From the NCBI RefSeq assembly GCF_008011855.1, contig NZ_VOUX01000033.1, positions 930,001 through 994,000 of the forward strand: a DNA stretch of 64,000 nucleotides, given 5' to 3'. The stretch is from Serratia bockelmannii. GTDB taxonomy: Bacteria; Pseudomonadota; Gammaproteobacteria; Enterobacterales; Enterobacteriaceae. The position numbers and the translations under genes were made by a program. How positions within the stretch are numbered: the stretch's first letter is position 1; each line of letters opens with the position of its first letter. The notes beneath the pieces are model-generated. The model saw only the letters and a list, made by a program, of their open reading frames with translations. It did not search any database and was not told the DNA's origin. Positions 34,263-43,524 of the stretch are shown here, piece after piece.

Positions 34263-34850
34263 TCACAGCGTGAAATTCAGCCCTTCGCTGACGGTCTTGC
34301 CCAGCGGCAGGCGGCCCGACGGCGCCTCTTTTTCCTGCAGGAAATCCGGCAGGCGGGCTTTGTCGCCCGGTTTGCCGATCGCCACCATGGCGTGCACCGC
34401 ATAGTCGTCCGGCAGCTGCAACGCCGCTTTGATCTTGTCGTGGTGAATGCCGCTCATGCAGTGGGTCAGCCAGCCTTTCAGGTGCGCCTGATGCGCCAGG
34501 TTGGCCCAGGCGGCGCCGGTGTCGAACGCGTGGGTCGGGTTGTCCACCAGCCGCTCGCCGTTCAGGCTGGTGGTTTTGGAGACGATCACCACCAGCGCCG
34601 AGGCGTGCTGCGCCCAGCCGCGGTTGAAGTCGATCAGGAACTCCAGGTAGTTCTCCCAGCTGTCGGAGCCGTGCTTGCTGTAGGCAAAGCGCCACGGCTG
34701 AATGTTGTAGGCCGAAGGCGACCAGCGCGCCGCTTCAAAGAAGCTCAGCAGCGTTTGATCGTCGATGGCGTCGTTGGTCATCGCGCGCGGCGACCAGCGC
34801 TCGATAAATTGCGCGTCAATCGGGTAATCGGAGGTTCTTGGCTGGCTCAT
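34263..34850 (-). CDS. Nitroreductase family protein
   Basis: A 195-residue FMN-dependent nitroreductase-fold enzyme: FIERWSPRAMTNDAI, then the FMN-site FEAARWSPSAYNIQPWRF, the DTGAAWANLAHQAHLKGW helix and GIHHDKIKAALQLPDDYAVHAMVAIGKPG. It could reduce quinones or nitro compounds with NAD(P)H. It is monocistronic, with its own terminator, and follows the LysR gene in the same direction after a gap of about 70 bases. Confidence 0.9.
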   Translation of the reverse strand: MSQPRTSDYPIDAQFIERWSPRAMTNDAIDDQTLLSFFEAARWSPSAYNIQPWRFAYSKHGSDSWENYLEFLIDFNRGWAQHASALVVIVSKTTSLNGERLVDNPTHAFDTGAAWANLAHQAHLKGWLTHCMSGIHHDKIKAALQLPDDYAVHAMVAIGKPGDKARLPDFLQEKEAPSGRLPLGKTVSEGLNFTL

Positions 34851-34919
34851 GATAGGTTCTCGCAGTGAAGTAAAAACAAAAGTTCGCTGATATTCCCACA
34901 GCTTAGGACGGTAAAACTT

Positions 34920-35816
34920 TTATTTCGTGCCATTGCCTTGCGGCAGTTCCTGCTGCAGCCAGGCGAGAAACGCCCTGACCGGCGGGTGCCGCTCGCGTCC
35001 CGGCGCGCACAACACGCTGTACGCGGCACCCGGAACGCGCACCTCCGGCCGGTACGCCACCAGCAGACCGTTGTCCACCATCTCGGACACCATCACCGAG
35101 CTGGCGAGCACCAACCCCTGCCCGGCCACCGCCGCCTGCAGGGCGTAATGTTCCTCGTGATAGCTGCGCATCGCCGCATGGCGCTGCCACCAGTCCACGC
35201 CGGCGGCCCGGCACCAGTCATGCCAACCGCTGTCGTACAGCGCAGAATCCCCCCACTTCACGGTGATCAGCACCGGATTTTCCGGTTCGGCGGCAGCCAG
35301 CCCCGGCGCGGCGTAAACGCCAAAGCTCTCCTCCAGCCGCGCCGTCTGATGCAGCGAGGGATAGTGTGCGCGGCTGTAGCGCACCGCCACATCCACGCTG
35401 GCGTCCTGCTGCAGATCGATCACCTCGGCGCAGGCCTCCAGGCGCACCAGATAGTGCGGGTACGCCTGGTAGAAACGCCCCAGGCGCGGCACCAACCACA
35501 GCGCCGCGAACGAGTGCGTCACCGAGACGCACAGCGAGCCGCTGCTGGGCTGCGGTCGCAGGCCTTCGAGCGTGGCGGCGACGTCCAGCAGCGCGCCGTG
35601 CACCCCGGCGAACAGCGTTTCTCCCTTCGCCGTCAGCCGCACGCCGCGCGGCACTCGCTCGAACAGCGCAAACCCCAACTGCTGCTCGAGCGCTTTGATC
35701 TGGTGCGAGATCGCCGTCGGCGTCACCGCCAGCTCGGCCGCCGCCAGCTTGAAGCTGCGCAGGCGAGCGGCGGATTCAAAGGTGCGTAATGCGTTGACGG
35801 GCAGCGTGGCGAACAT
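34920..35816 (-). CDS. LysR family regulator (GcvA-like)
   Basis: A 298-residue LysR regulator, starting LPVNALRTFESAARLRSFKLAAAELAVTPTAISHQIKALE, the GcvA-type HTH. It is divergent from the flavodoxin-like oxidoreductase gene with about 115 bases between, so that gene is the likeliest target. Confidence 0.9.
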   Translation of the reverse strand: MFATLPVNALRTFESAARLRSFKLAAAELAVTPTAISHQIKALEQQLGFALFERVPRGVRLTAKGETLFAGVHGALLDVAATLEGLRPQPSSGSLCVSVTHSFAALWLVPRLGRFYQAYPHYLVRLEACAEVIDLQQDASVDVAVRYSRAHYPSLHQTARLEESFGVYAAPGLAAAEPENPVLITVKWGDSALYDSGWHDWCRAAGVDWWQRHAAMRSYHEEHYALQAAVAGQGLVLASSVMVSEMVDNGLLVAYRPEVRVPGAAYSVLCAPGRERHPPVRAFLAWLQQELPQGNGTK

Positions 35817-35931
35817 GGCGAAATCCCTCTAGGTGAGTTTAATTCATCCTGGCAGAAAAGCCGTCATTTGTCGCCTGCCGTCACTTGTTTCTAAAGTAGG
35901 GTTGAATTCACTTCATACCGAGGAACATGAC

Positions 35932-36567
35932 ATGAATACAACTCATCAATCCAAACGTCTGGTTGTGCTGGTCGGCAGCCCGCGCCGTGACGGCAACAGC
36001 GCCACGCTGGCGCAGGCGATCCTGGTGGGCGCCGCCGAAGCCGGCACCGTCGCCAGCCTGCATTTTCTCGATGATTACCTGAGCGGTTTTCTGAGCGATG
36101 AACGCCATACGCCGCCGCCGGGCGATCGCTACGCCGAGCTGTTCCTGGAGCACTTCCTGCCGGCCGACGGCGCGGTATTTTGCACGCCGATTTACTGGTA
36201 CGGCATGTCGGCGCAAACCAAGGCCTTTTTCGATCGCTCGTTCAGCTTCTATTCCAACGCCTACCCTCAGGCGGAACAGGTGCACCAACGCATGAGCGGC
36301 AAACGCATCGGGCTGGCGGTGGCGTCGGAAGAAACTTATCCTGGCGCGGCGCTGGGCATCGTGCATCAGATCCAGGAGTTCAGCCGTTACACCCATTCCG
36401 CCTTCGTCGGGCTGGTGCACGGCGCCGGCAACCAGCGCGGTGAGATCGCCCGCGATCCGCGCAACCCGCTGCAGGCCGCCCGCGAGTTGGGGCGCGAGTT
36501 CTTCACCCGCCCCTACTCGGATTATCAGATGGACAGCCCGCGCAGCACGCAGGTTTGGACGGAATAG
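35932..36567 (+). CDS. Flavodoxin-fold NAD(P)H-dependent oxidoreductase
   Basis: A 211-residue FMN reductase-like protein: VVLVGSPRRDGNSATLAQAIL carries the phosphate-binding SPRRDGNS loop, and CTPIYWYGMSAQTKAFFDR the usual second FMN loop. The ATG at 35932 follows AGGAA; another ATG five bases earlier is closed after two codons. Could supply reduced flavin to the many LLM monooxygenases nearby, but that is only suggested. Divergent from a LysR gene, convergent with the acyl-CoA-dehydrogenase-like gene. Confidence 0.85.
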   Translation: MNTTHQSKRLVVLVGSPRRDGNSATLAQAILVGAAEAGTVASLHFLDDYLSGFLSDERHTPPPGDRYAELFLEHFLPADGAVFCTPIYWYGMSAQTKAFFDRSFSFYSNAYPQAEQVHQRMSGKRIGLAVASEETYPGAALGIVHQIQEFSRYTHSAFVGLVHGAGNQRGEIARDPRNPLQAARELGREFFTRPYSDYQMDSPRSTQVWTE

Positions 36568-36575
36568 CCACGGCC

Positions 36576-37793
36576 TCAACCGCCACTGCCGATTTGCCAG
36601 ATAAAGGTCGGCGTATGGCGGTTAATTTCCCAGTCACCGATATTGCGCGCCTTGTAGATCACCGGATTATGTGAAGAGAGCGTGCGCGCATTGCGCCAGT
36701 GGCGATCCAACGCCTTGCCGGTACGGGTATCTGAAGCGCCGAGCGCATTGAACAATTCACCGGCGGCGCGCTGCACCCACTCCCCGGCGATGACCTGCGC
36801 CCTGGCGGCGTCCAGTTCCGCCGTCACGTTAAGCGCCTGCAGCAGCGCTTCATCGCCGGATCGATGCGCCTCGTAAGCCTGCTGCAGCGAGGAAGTCGCT
36901 TTTAGCACCGTCGCCTCAACCGCATAGGCCCAGGCGCTGATTTGCCCCACCACCTGCTGGATCTGCACGTCGTCCTTCACCCAACCGGCGTTGCCGTGGC
37001 TATAGATCCTTTTACGTTGCCTCACGCCCTCGCCGACGTCTCGCAGCACCGCGCGACCGATCCCCGCCAGCGTCGCCAACAACACATGCTGATAGAACGC
37101 AGTTTGGTAGCGGAAGCGCTCGGCAAAGTCATAGACGTGCGCCTGCTCGACCCGCGCATCAATAAAACGCGTGGTGCCGCTGCCGGTAGTGCGTTGGCCA
37201 AATCCGTCCCAGTCGTCGTCGCGCTCTACGCCCGGCTGGGCGACGTTCACCAAAGCGATCACCGGGCCGCCGCTGTCGCTGCGCTCGGCATACACGTCGA
37301 TCCAATCGGCAAACAGACTGCCGGTGCTGTAAAATTTCTCGCCGTTGAGCGACCAGCCGTCAGCCTGCGGCGTTACCCGGGTATTGACCTGCCCCAGCTT
37401 CACGCCGCCGATCTCGGTCCAACCGCTGCCGACCAGCTCGCCGTCGAGAAAGCGTTCGAACCAGCGATCGCGCTCCGGGCCGTCCGGCGCGTTCAGCCGA
37501 TCTTCCACGAAGGCGAAATGCGCCCGCAGCGCCTGCGGCAGGTTAGAGTCCGCCTCCGCCAGTTCGGCCAGCAGTTCGAACAGCTGCGGCAACGAAGCGC
37601 CGTCGCCGCCCTTTTCACGCGGGAGGCGCACCCTGCCGAACCCCGCCTCTTTCAGCCAACGGATCGGTTCATGCGGCAGCGTGCGCGACAGCTCTCGCTC
37701 CACCGCCCCGGCGGCGATTTCGGCGAAGATCGGCCGAAAACGCGCGGCCAGCTGTGCGTAGTCTGCTCCGGTGGATAACAGGTGTTGCGTCAT
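36576..37793 (-). CDS. SfnB/DszC-like acyl-CoA-dehydrogenase-fold flavoprotein
   Basis: A 405-residue protein with the acyl-CoA dehydrogenase fold: N-terminal helices, LPREKGGDGASLPQL, the beta domain with WTEIGGVKLGQVNTRVTPQADGWSLNGEKFYSTGS, and the C-terminal helices ending in the SSHNPVIYKARNIGDWEINR segment. This profile fits SfnB (sulfur acquisition) and DszC-type flavin monooxygenases rather than fatty-acid dehydrogenases. It follows the MFS gene by 17 bases, so importer and enzyme probably act on the same organosulfur compound. The substrate is unknown. Confidence 0.82.
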   Translation of the reverse strand: MTQHLLSTGADYAQLAARFRPIFAEIAAGAVERELSRTLPHEPIRWLKEAGFGRVRLPREKGGDGASLPQLFELLAELAEADSNLPQALRAHFAFVEDRLNAPDGPERDRWFERFLDGELVGSGWTEIGGVKLGQVNTRVTPQADGWSLNGEKFYSTGSLFADWIDVYAERSDSGGPVIALVNVAQPGVERDDDWDGFGQRTTGSGTTRFIDARVEQAHVYDFAERFRYQTAFYQHVLLATLAGIGRAVLRDVGEGVRQRKRIYSHGNAGWVKDDVQIQQVVGQISAWAYAVEATVLKATSSLQQAYEAHRSGDEALLQALNVTAELDAARAQVIAGEWVQRAAGELFNALGASDTRTGKALDRHWRNARTLSSHNPVIYKARNIGDWEINRHTPTFIWQIGSGG

Positions 37794-37810
37794 GTCAGTG
37801 TCCTCTGTGG

Positions 37811-39244
37811 TTAAGCGCGATCGGCCAGATCGTCGATATCGTGCGCCGTCGGTTCAAAGCGAATGATCAGCAGGAAGACGACGGGGATCGCCGCCGCCAG
37901 TGAAACAATCCAAAACATGTCGGTGCCGAAGCGCGCCTGCAAAATCGGCAGAATAAACAGCGCCAGCGCGCTGCCGATACCGGACAGCGAACGGCCGAAA
38001 CCGACGCCGGTGGCGCGGATCGCCGTCGGGTAAGAGAGCGCCGGATAAATCATCATCTGCGCGCCGGGGCCGAATCCTTCAGCGAACAGCCATAGGCCCA
38101 ACATCAGGATCGCCAGCCCAACGCCGAACGCCGCCTGCGGATGTCCGATCAACGCCAGGGCAATCAGCGCGATAAACTGCAGCGCGAATCCGGCGATCGC
38201 CACGTGGCGCGACGGATACTTCCATGCCAGATGCATGCCGAGCAGGCCACCGGTAAAAGCGAACAGCACGTTCAGCCCGAGCGAAGCGGAGATAGTTTCA
38301 AACACCCCGGCGCCGAGAAACTGCGCCAGAATCGACGGCAGAAAGAAGGCGATGGCGGTGTATTCAAAGGAAATGCAAACGTTCATCACGCTGGCGACCA
38401 GCGTGCGCTCGCGGTACGGCTTGCGGAACAGCACGCGGAAGCTGACCTTCGGCGGCGCCGCCGGTTGGGCGGCGTCAGGTTCCGCCTCATGGGCGGCAAT
38501 GCCGTATGACTCGCGCAGGATGCGCGCCGCCTCTTTCAGATCGCCCTGGTTAGCGGCCCACAGCGGCGACTCGTTCATAAACTTGCTGCGCACCATGATG
38601 ATCAGCAACGCCGGCACGGCGCCGAAAATCAACGAGGCGCGCCACAGCCAGTTCGCATATTCGGCCGGTAATAGAAAATAGAGCGCAAAGATGATCAGAA
38701 AACACACCGACGAAGCGGCGTACCACCTCGGGCACCAGGCCGCCAGGCGCGACGCCTTGTTGGCCTTGCCGGTGAATTTGGAGAATTCGGCCAGATAGGC
38801 CATAGCCACCGGCAAATCAATGCCGACGCCGATACCCATCAAAAAGCGTGCGCCGATCAGCACCCAGACGTTGGGCGCCAGCCCGGCGGCGATGGCGGAA
38901 ACCACAAAAAACAGCATATCGGCCATAAACACCTGATAGCGGCCGTACTTATCGGTCAACCAGCCGCCGACCAGGTTGCCGAGAATGGTCCCGACCATGA
39001 TCGAAGAAGTTACCACCCCGGTCAGCAGCGGGCTGAGGCTGAATTCACGCACCACGTCATCGATGCCGTAAGACAGCGTGGTCAGGTCATAGGCATCGAG
39101 AAAAACACCGCCCAGCGCCAACAGCACGATCATGCGCGCATGGGTATTTTTCTCGCTGCGCTGGTTAATCAAACGCGCCACATCGCTGGCCGAGCCGATG
39201 GGCGCAGATAACGGCGGCGCGGTATCGATATTTAAGGTACTCAT
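37811..39244 (-). CDS. MFS transporter (metabolite:H+ symporter type)
   Basis: A 477-residue major facilitator with 12 helices. Motif A is seen as GGWLTDKYGRYQVF after helix 2, and the second-half copy as GGLLGMHLAWKYPSR. The central loop (about 225-270) is hydrophilic. The ATG at 39244 has GAGGAAGCT before it. Heads a two-gene transcript with the SfnB-like flavoprotein; a likely sulfur-compound or aromatic-acid importer. Confidence 0.87.
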   Translation of the reverse strand: MSTLNIDTAPPLSAPIGSASDVARLINQRSEKNTHARMIVLLALGGVFLDAYDLTTLSYGIDDVVREFSLSPLLTGVVTSSIMVGTILGNLVGGWLTDKYGRYQVFMADMLFFVVSAIAAGLAPNVWVLIGARFLMGIGVGIDLPVAMAYLAEFSKFTGKANKASRLAAWCPRWYAASSVCFLIIFALYFLLPAEYANWLWRASLIFGAVPALLIIMVRSKFMNESPLWAANQGDLKEAARILRESYGIAAHEAEPDAAQPAAPPKVSFRVLFRKPYRERTLVASVMNVCISFEYTAIAFFLPSILAQFLGAGVFETISASLGLNVLFAFTGGLLGMHLAWKYPSRHVAIAGFALQFIALIALALIGHPQAAFGVGLAILMLGLWLFAEGFGPGAQMMIYPALSYPTAIRATGVGFGRSLSGIGSALALFILPILQARFGTDMFWIVSLAAAIPVVFLLIIRFEPTAHDIDDLADRA

Positions 39245-39278
39245 AGCTTCCTCGTTGTAATTGGCAGGTGACACCTCG

Positions 39279-39307
39279 TTTATAGGGTGAAAAAATTACG
39301 CCGACAA
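39279..39307 (-). promoter_or_regulatory. Sigma-70 promoter of the MFS-SfnB-like pair
   Basis: On the minus strand TTGTCG and TATAAA are separated by 17 bases, ending 35 bases before the MFS start. This suggests sigma-70 control, unlike the sigma-54 promoter of the SsuD operon. Confidence 0.5.
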
Positions 39308-39365
39308 ACAACAATTTCTTCTATAAATATCATTAATATCAATAAATTAAACACAGTTACAGCAT

Positions 39366-39399
39366 AACAAAAACGCCGGATTAACGCGCGTTAATCCGG
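39366..39399 (-). terminator. Terminator of the SsuD-to-MetQ-like operon
   Basis: The 24-bp perfect palindrome centred at 39387/39388 is followed on the minus strand by CGTTTTTG. Confidence 0.88.
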
Positions 39400-39427
39400 T
39401 CTTTATCACGGTCATTTCGGGCGGGGA

Positions 39428-40303
39428 TTATTCTGCCGAGACCGGCACCAGCACGCCTTTCACCAGCGGGTCGTCGGTGCTTTTCAGCCACGCCTGCAAC
39501 CTGGGATCGGCAAACGCCCGCTGCAGCTTGCGAATATTTTCGTCCTGCAGATAGGGCGTGCCAATCACCAGCTGCGAGGCGAAGGTTTTCGGCGCCGGTG
39601 GGAACAAGATGCCCTTCTCACGCGGCACCTTGCCGGCGTCGAACTGCGACACATAGCCAATGGCCGCATCGACCGAATTCAGCGCGCGCGGCATGGTCAG
39701 CAAATCCAGCTCCTTGAAGTTAAAATGGCGTTTGTTCCCGCGAATGTCTTTCAGCCTGGCGGTGCGCGCCTCAATCGCCGGATCCAGCCCAATCAGTCCA
39801 ATGCGCTGCAGCAGCCACAACGCCTGCCCCTGATTGGCGCCGTCGTTGGGCACCACGATCTCCGCGCCGTCCGGCAACTCCGCGATCGACCTATAGCGGT
39901 CGGAATAAATGCCAAACGCCCACTGAAACACCGGCAGCGTCGGGGTCAGCTTAAAACCGTTGGCATCTACCACCTGCTTTAGCCACCATTGGTGCTGGTA
40001 GATCGTGGCGGCGTACTGCCCCTGCGCCACCGCACGATCGGCCTGCACCGGATCCTGCAGGCCAACCGCCTCCAGCCTGAGGCCGTAATCCGGCGCGATA
40101 TGGTCGCCGACGTACTCGATCACCCGCTGCTCTCCGGCCATCGCCGGCTCAAAGTGCACTTTCAGCGTGCTGCCGAACTGCACCGTCTGCTGCTGGCCGG
40201 CGCTGAAGTGCCAAACCGCGGCGGCGACAATCGCCACCGCCGCGATACCCACCGGCCACGGCCAGCGTTTCTTCTTCACTATCTCAAAATCGTGATTAGG
40301 CAT
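39428..40303 (-). CDS. MetQ/NlpA-family binding protein with membrane anchor
   Basis: A 291-residue NlpA-family substrate-binding protein: LKVHFEPAMAGEQRVIEYVGDHIAPDYGLRLEAVGLQDPVQADRAVAQGQYAATIYQHQWWLK and later IVVPNDGANQGQALWLLQRIGLI. MetQ is normally a lipoprotein, but here there is no lipobox Cys; instead KKKRWPWPVGIAAVAIVAAAVWHF looks like an uncleaved anchor. It is the last gene of the operon. With MetN/MetI-like partners and three monooxygenase-related genes, a sulfur compound other than methionine is likely. Confidence 0.85.
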   Translation of the reverse strand: MPNHDFEIVKKKRWPWPVGIAAVAIVAAAVWHFSAGQQQTVQFGSTLKVHFEPAMAGEQRVIEYVGDHIAPDYGLRLEAVGLQDPVQADRAVAQGQYAATIYQHQWWLKQVVDANGFKLTPTLPVFQWAFGIYSDRYRSIAELPDGAEIVVPNDGANQGQALWLLQRIGLIGLDPAIEARTARLKDIRGNKRHFNFKELDLLTMPRALNSVDAAIGYVSQFDAGKVPREKGILFPPAPKTFASQLVIGTPYLQDENIRKLQRAFADPRLQAWLKSTDDPLVKGVLVPVSAE

Positions 40304-40305
40304 GA

Positions 40306-41010
40306 TTAAAAGGTTTCCTGATGATGACGCAACGCGGCGACCAGGCGGTCACCAATAAACTGAATCAGTTGAATCGTGGCGATCAGCACCACAATGGTGG
40401 CGATCATGATGTGATTGTCGAAACGCTGGTAACCGTACACCACCGCCAGATAGCCGATGCCGCCCGCGCCAATGGTGCCGGCGATGGCCGAATACTCGAT
40501 CATCGAGATGACGTTCAGCGTGATGGCGGCGACGATCGCCGGCAGCGCCTCGCTGAGCTGCGCGCGTGTGACTATCTGCCAGATCGAACCGCCGGACACC
40601 AGCCCCACCGCCGTCACCTCCGGCGGCAGTTCGCGCAGCGCGTTCTCCACCAGCCGGCCAAAGAACGGAATGCCGGCGACGATCATCGGGATCACCGCCG
40701 CCGGAATGCCGATGGTGGTGCCGGTCAACCAGAAGGTGAACGGAATAATCGCCGCCATCAGCACCAGAAACGGCAGCGAACGGCCCATGTTCACTAACCA
40801 GCTTAGCGCGCGATTCAGCGCCGGACGCGGAAACAAGCCGCGCGATGAGGTATTGAACAACACCACGCCGACGGCGCCGCCGATCGCCACCACAAACAGC
40901 ATCACGATGCCGACCATCAGCCAGGTTTCGCCGTAGGCCGGCAGCATCAACCGATGGATCTCGCGCCAGGGTGTGTCCTGGCTCATCACGCTGTCAGACA
41001 GATTTTTCAT
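40306..41010 (-). CDS. MetI-like ABC permease
   Basis: A 234-residue permease with five to six helices and the MetI-type EAA region (LVENALRELPPEVTAVGLVSGGSIWQIVTRAQL). It starts in an ATGA overlap with the ATPase gene and has the strong CAGGAGGCGGT before its ATG. It forms the membrane part of the MetNIQ-like importer. Confidence 0.9.
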   Translation of the reverse strand: MKNLSDSVMSQDTPWREIHRLMLPAYGETWLMVGIVMLFVVAIGGAVGVVLFNTSSRGLFPRPALNRALSWLVNMGRSLPFLVLMAAIIPFTFWLTGTTIGIPAAVIPMIVAGIPFFGRLVENALRELPPEVTAVGLVSGGSIWQIVTRAQLSEALPAIVAAITLNVISMIEYSAIAGTIGAGGIGYLAVVYGYQRFDNHIMIATIVVLIATIQLIQFIGDRLVAALRHHQETF

Positions 41011-42026
41011 ACCGCCTCCTGCAAGGCCGCCGGCTGTTCCAGCACCTCGGCGAGAATGCCCAACCGCCGCAGCTCGCCCTGCAGTTCAGCGACCGAACGC
41101 GAACCGCCGCCAAAACGCACCGCAATCTCTAACCGCCCGGCCAGGCTGCCGCCCACCACTTCAACGTGGCCGCCCAGCAGATCGATCTGCAGGTCGAGTT
41201 GGCGGCTGATGCGGCTGATCCAGTCGATGGCCGCCGGCTGACGGGCGGAATAGGTCACCTGCAGCCGCAACGCGGCGTCGGACGCCAGCGTCTTCAGCGG
41301 GAACAGCTGGCGGCCCAGCGAGGAATCGGGCGCCGCCAACAGCTCGCGCACCGGCCCTTGCTGCACAATCACGCCGTCGCGGATCTCGGCCACCGCGTCG
41401 GCGGCGTCGCGCACCGCATCCATCTCGTGGGTGATCAGGATGATCGACAGGCCATACCGATCGCGCAGCTGTTTAAGCAGGCTGAGAATGGCCCCGGTGG
41501 CGTCCGGATCCAGCCCGGAAGTGGCCTCATCCGCCAGCAGCACCGACGGATTCAGCGCCAGCGCGCGGGCGATGCCGACCCTTTGGCGCTGGCCGCCGGA
41601 CAGTTGAGCCGGGTAAAACGCCGCCTTGTCCGCCAACCCTACCGCTGCCAGCAGGCTCTTTACCCGCTTGTCGATATCGCGCGGCACCACGCCCAGATAG
41701 GTCAACGGCAGCGCCACATTCTGCCAGGCGGTTTTACGCTGCAGCAGCGCGGAAGACTGGAACACCGTGCCTATCGCCCGCCGCTCCCTGCGCAGCGCCT
41801 CGCCCGCAAGCCGCGACAAGTCCTGGCCGTTCACCCGGATACTGCCGCTGCTCGGCCGCTCCAGCAGGCTGATGCATTTCGCCAGCGTCGATTTGCCCGC
41901 CCCGCTGGGGCCGACCACGGCGGTAATCGATCCGGCCGGCACCTGCAGCGAAACGCCCTTCAGCACCTCAATCCGTCGCCCGTCCGGCGCGCGGTAAGCC
42001 TTGTGCAATCCTTCAATCTCTATCAT
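41007..42026 (-). CDS. MetN-like ABC ATPase with C-terminal NIL domain
   Basis: A 339-residue ATPase: Walker A GPSGAGKST at 39-47, signature LSGGQRQR, Walker B VLLADEATSGLDP, then a C-terminal NIL-type domain (about 265-339). In MetN that domain binds methionine and inhibits transport. A domain kept here suggests similar feedback by the imported sulfur compound. Part of the SsuD operon. Confidence 0.9.
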   Translation of the reverse strand: MIEIEGLHKAYRAPDGRRIEVLKGVSLQVPAGSITAVVGPSGAGKSTLAKCISLLERPSSGSIRVNGQDLSRLAGEALRRERRAIGTVFQSSALLQRKTAWQNVALPLTYLGVVPRDIDKRVKSLLAAVGLADKAAFYPAQLSGGQRQRVGIARALALNPSVLLADEATSGLDPDATGAILSLLKQLRDRYGLSIILITHEMDAVRDAADAVAEIRDGVIVQQGPVRELLAAPDSSLGRQLFPLKTLASDAALRLQVTYSARQPAAIDWISRISRQLDLQIDLLGGHVEVVGGSLAGRLEIAVRFGGGSRSVAELQGELRRLGILAEVLEQPAALQEAV

Positions 42027-42033
42027 CGCATCC

Positions 42034-43440
42034 TCACTTGACGCTCAGTGCATCGGCCAAGAGCGCGCCGGCCGGCCAGCGGTAGCCCACCGCCGGGTGC
42101 GGCTCTGCCAGGCGCGACCCCTGATTGAACAATTTTTCTCGCAGAGTGCCCGCTGTGTAGTCGCGCTTATACACTCCGCGTTTTTGCAGCTCGGGGATAA
42201 GCAGTTCCACCACGTCGGTGAAGGTTTCATGGGTAACGGCGTAGGCCAAATTGAAACCGTCAACATCCGTTTCCTCCACCCACGCCTGCAGTTCGTCGGC
42301 CACGGTTTGCGGGCCGCCCACCAACAGCGGGCCGAAACCGCCGATGCCGACCCATTCGGCGATGCCCTGTACGGTCCATTCACGGCTGGGATCGGCGCTG
42401 GAGAAAGTTTCCACCGCCGACTGAATGGCATTGGTGTGCAGATGCTTCAGCACCTGATCCGGCTGATACTGACCGAAATCGATGCCGGTCCAGCCGGACA
42501 CCAGCGCCAGCGCGCCTTCGTAGCTGGTATAGGATTTGTATTCCCGCCATTTTTCCTGCGCCTGCCGGTCAGTTTCACCGACGATCACCGTCTGCAGGTT
42601 GAAGATCAGGATGCTGCGCGGGTCGCGCCCGGCCTCGGCGGCGCGGCGGCGGATATCGGCCACGGTTTTTTTCAGCAAGATTTTCGAAGGAGAGGCGACA
42701 AACACGCATTCGGCGTGCTCCGCGGCAAATTGCTTGCCACGGCTGGAAGCGCCGGCCTGATACAACACTGGCGTGCGCTGCGGCGAAGGCTCGCTCAGGT
42801 GAATGCCCGGCACCTGGAAGAACTCGCCTTTGTGGTTGATCGGATGAATTTTCGCCGGATCGCTGAAGATGCGCCGCTGACGATCGCGCAAAATCGCGCC
42901 GTCTTCCCAACTGCCCTCCAGCAGCTTGTAAACCACCTGTAGGTATTCATCGGCGTAGTCGTAGCGCGCATCGTGATCGGTCTGCGCCCGGTGGCCAATA
43001 TTGCGCGCGCCGCTCTCCAGGTAAGAAGTGACGATATTCCAACCGATACGCCCCTTAGTCAGGTGATCAAGCGTCGACAATCTGCGGGCGAAAGGATAAG
43101 GGTGCTCAAATGACAGCGAGGCGGTCAACCCGAAGCCGAGATGTTCGGTAACCAGCGCCATCGGCGTCACCAGCGCCAGCGGATCGTTAACCGGCACCTG
43201 CGTCGCCTGGCGGATCGCCGCGTCGCCGCTGCCGTTAAGCACGTCGTAAATCCCCAGCACGTCGGCGATAAACAATCCATCGAACTTGCCGCGTTCCAGC
43301 AGGCGCGCCAGATCGGTCCAATATTCGAGATCCTTATACTGCCAGGAACGGTCGCGCGGGTGCGCCCACAGCCCCGGCGACTGATGGCCGACGCAGTTCA
43401 TATCAAAAGCGTTAAGACGAATTTCACGTTGCGATGACAT
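42034..43440 (-). CDS. NtaA/SnaA/DszA-type LLM flavin monooxygenase
   Basis: A 468-residue luciferase-like monooxygenase of the NtaA/SnaA/SoxA(DszA) group: IRLNAFDMNCVGHQSPGLWAHP, FDGLFIADVLGIYDVL, then the WNIVTSYLESGARNIG motif and the long C-terminal WTVQGIAEWVGIGGFGPLLVGGPQTVADELQ. These FMNH2-dependent enzymes cleave C-S or C-N bonds (dibenzothiophene sulfone, nitrilotriacetate). The ATG at 43440 follows GGAGCTCGCT. It sits between the FAD protein and the importer genes. Confidence 0.88.
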   Translation of the reverse strand: MSSQREIRLNAFDMNCVGHQSPGLWAHPRDRSWQYKDLEYWTDLARLLERGKFDGLFIADVLGIYDVLNGSGDAAIRQATQVPVNDPLALVTPMALVTEHLGFGLTASLSFEHPYPFARRLSTLDHLTKGRIGWNIVTSYLESGARNIGHRAQTDHDARYDYADEYLQVVYKLLEGSWEDGAILRDRQRRIFSDPAKIHPINHKGEFFQVPGIHLSEPSPQRTPVLYQAGASSRGKQFAAEHAECVFVASPSKILLKKTVADIRRRAAEAGRDPRSILIFNLQTVIVGETDRQAQEKWREYKSYTSYEGALALVSGWTGIDFGQYQPDQVLKHLHTNAIQSAVETFSSADPSREWTVQGIAEWVGIGGFGPLLVGGPQTVADELQAWVEETDVDGFNLAYAVTHETFTDVVELLIPELQKRGVYKRDYTAGTLREKLFNQGSRLAEPHPAVGYRWPAGALLADALSVK

Positions 43441-43524
43441 AGCGAGCTCCACAATTATCTGCCGGCCACGGGCGGAGCCGGGCCGGATGGGGGGTCTTAG
43501 GGTGTTAAAAACGGGAATGGACGA

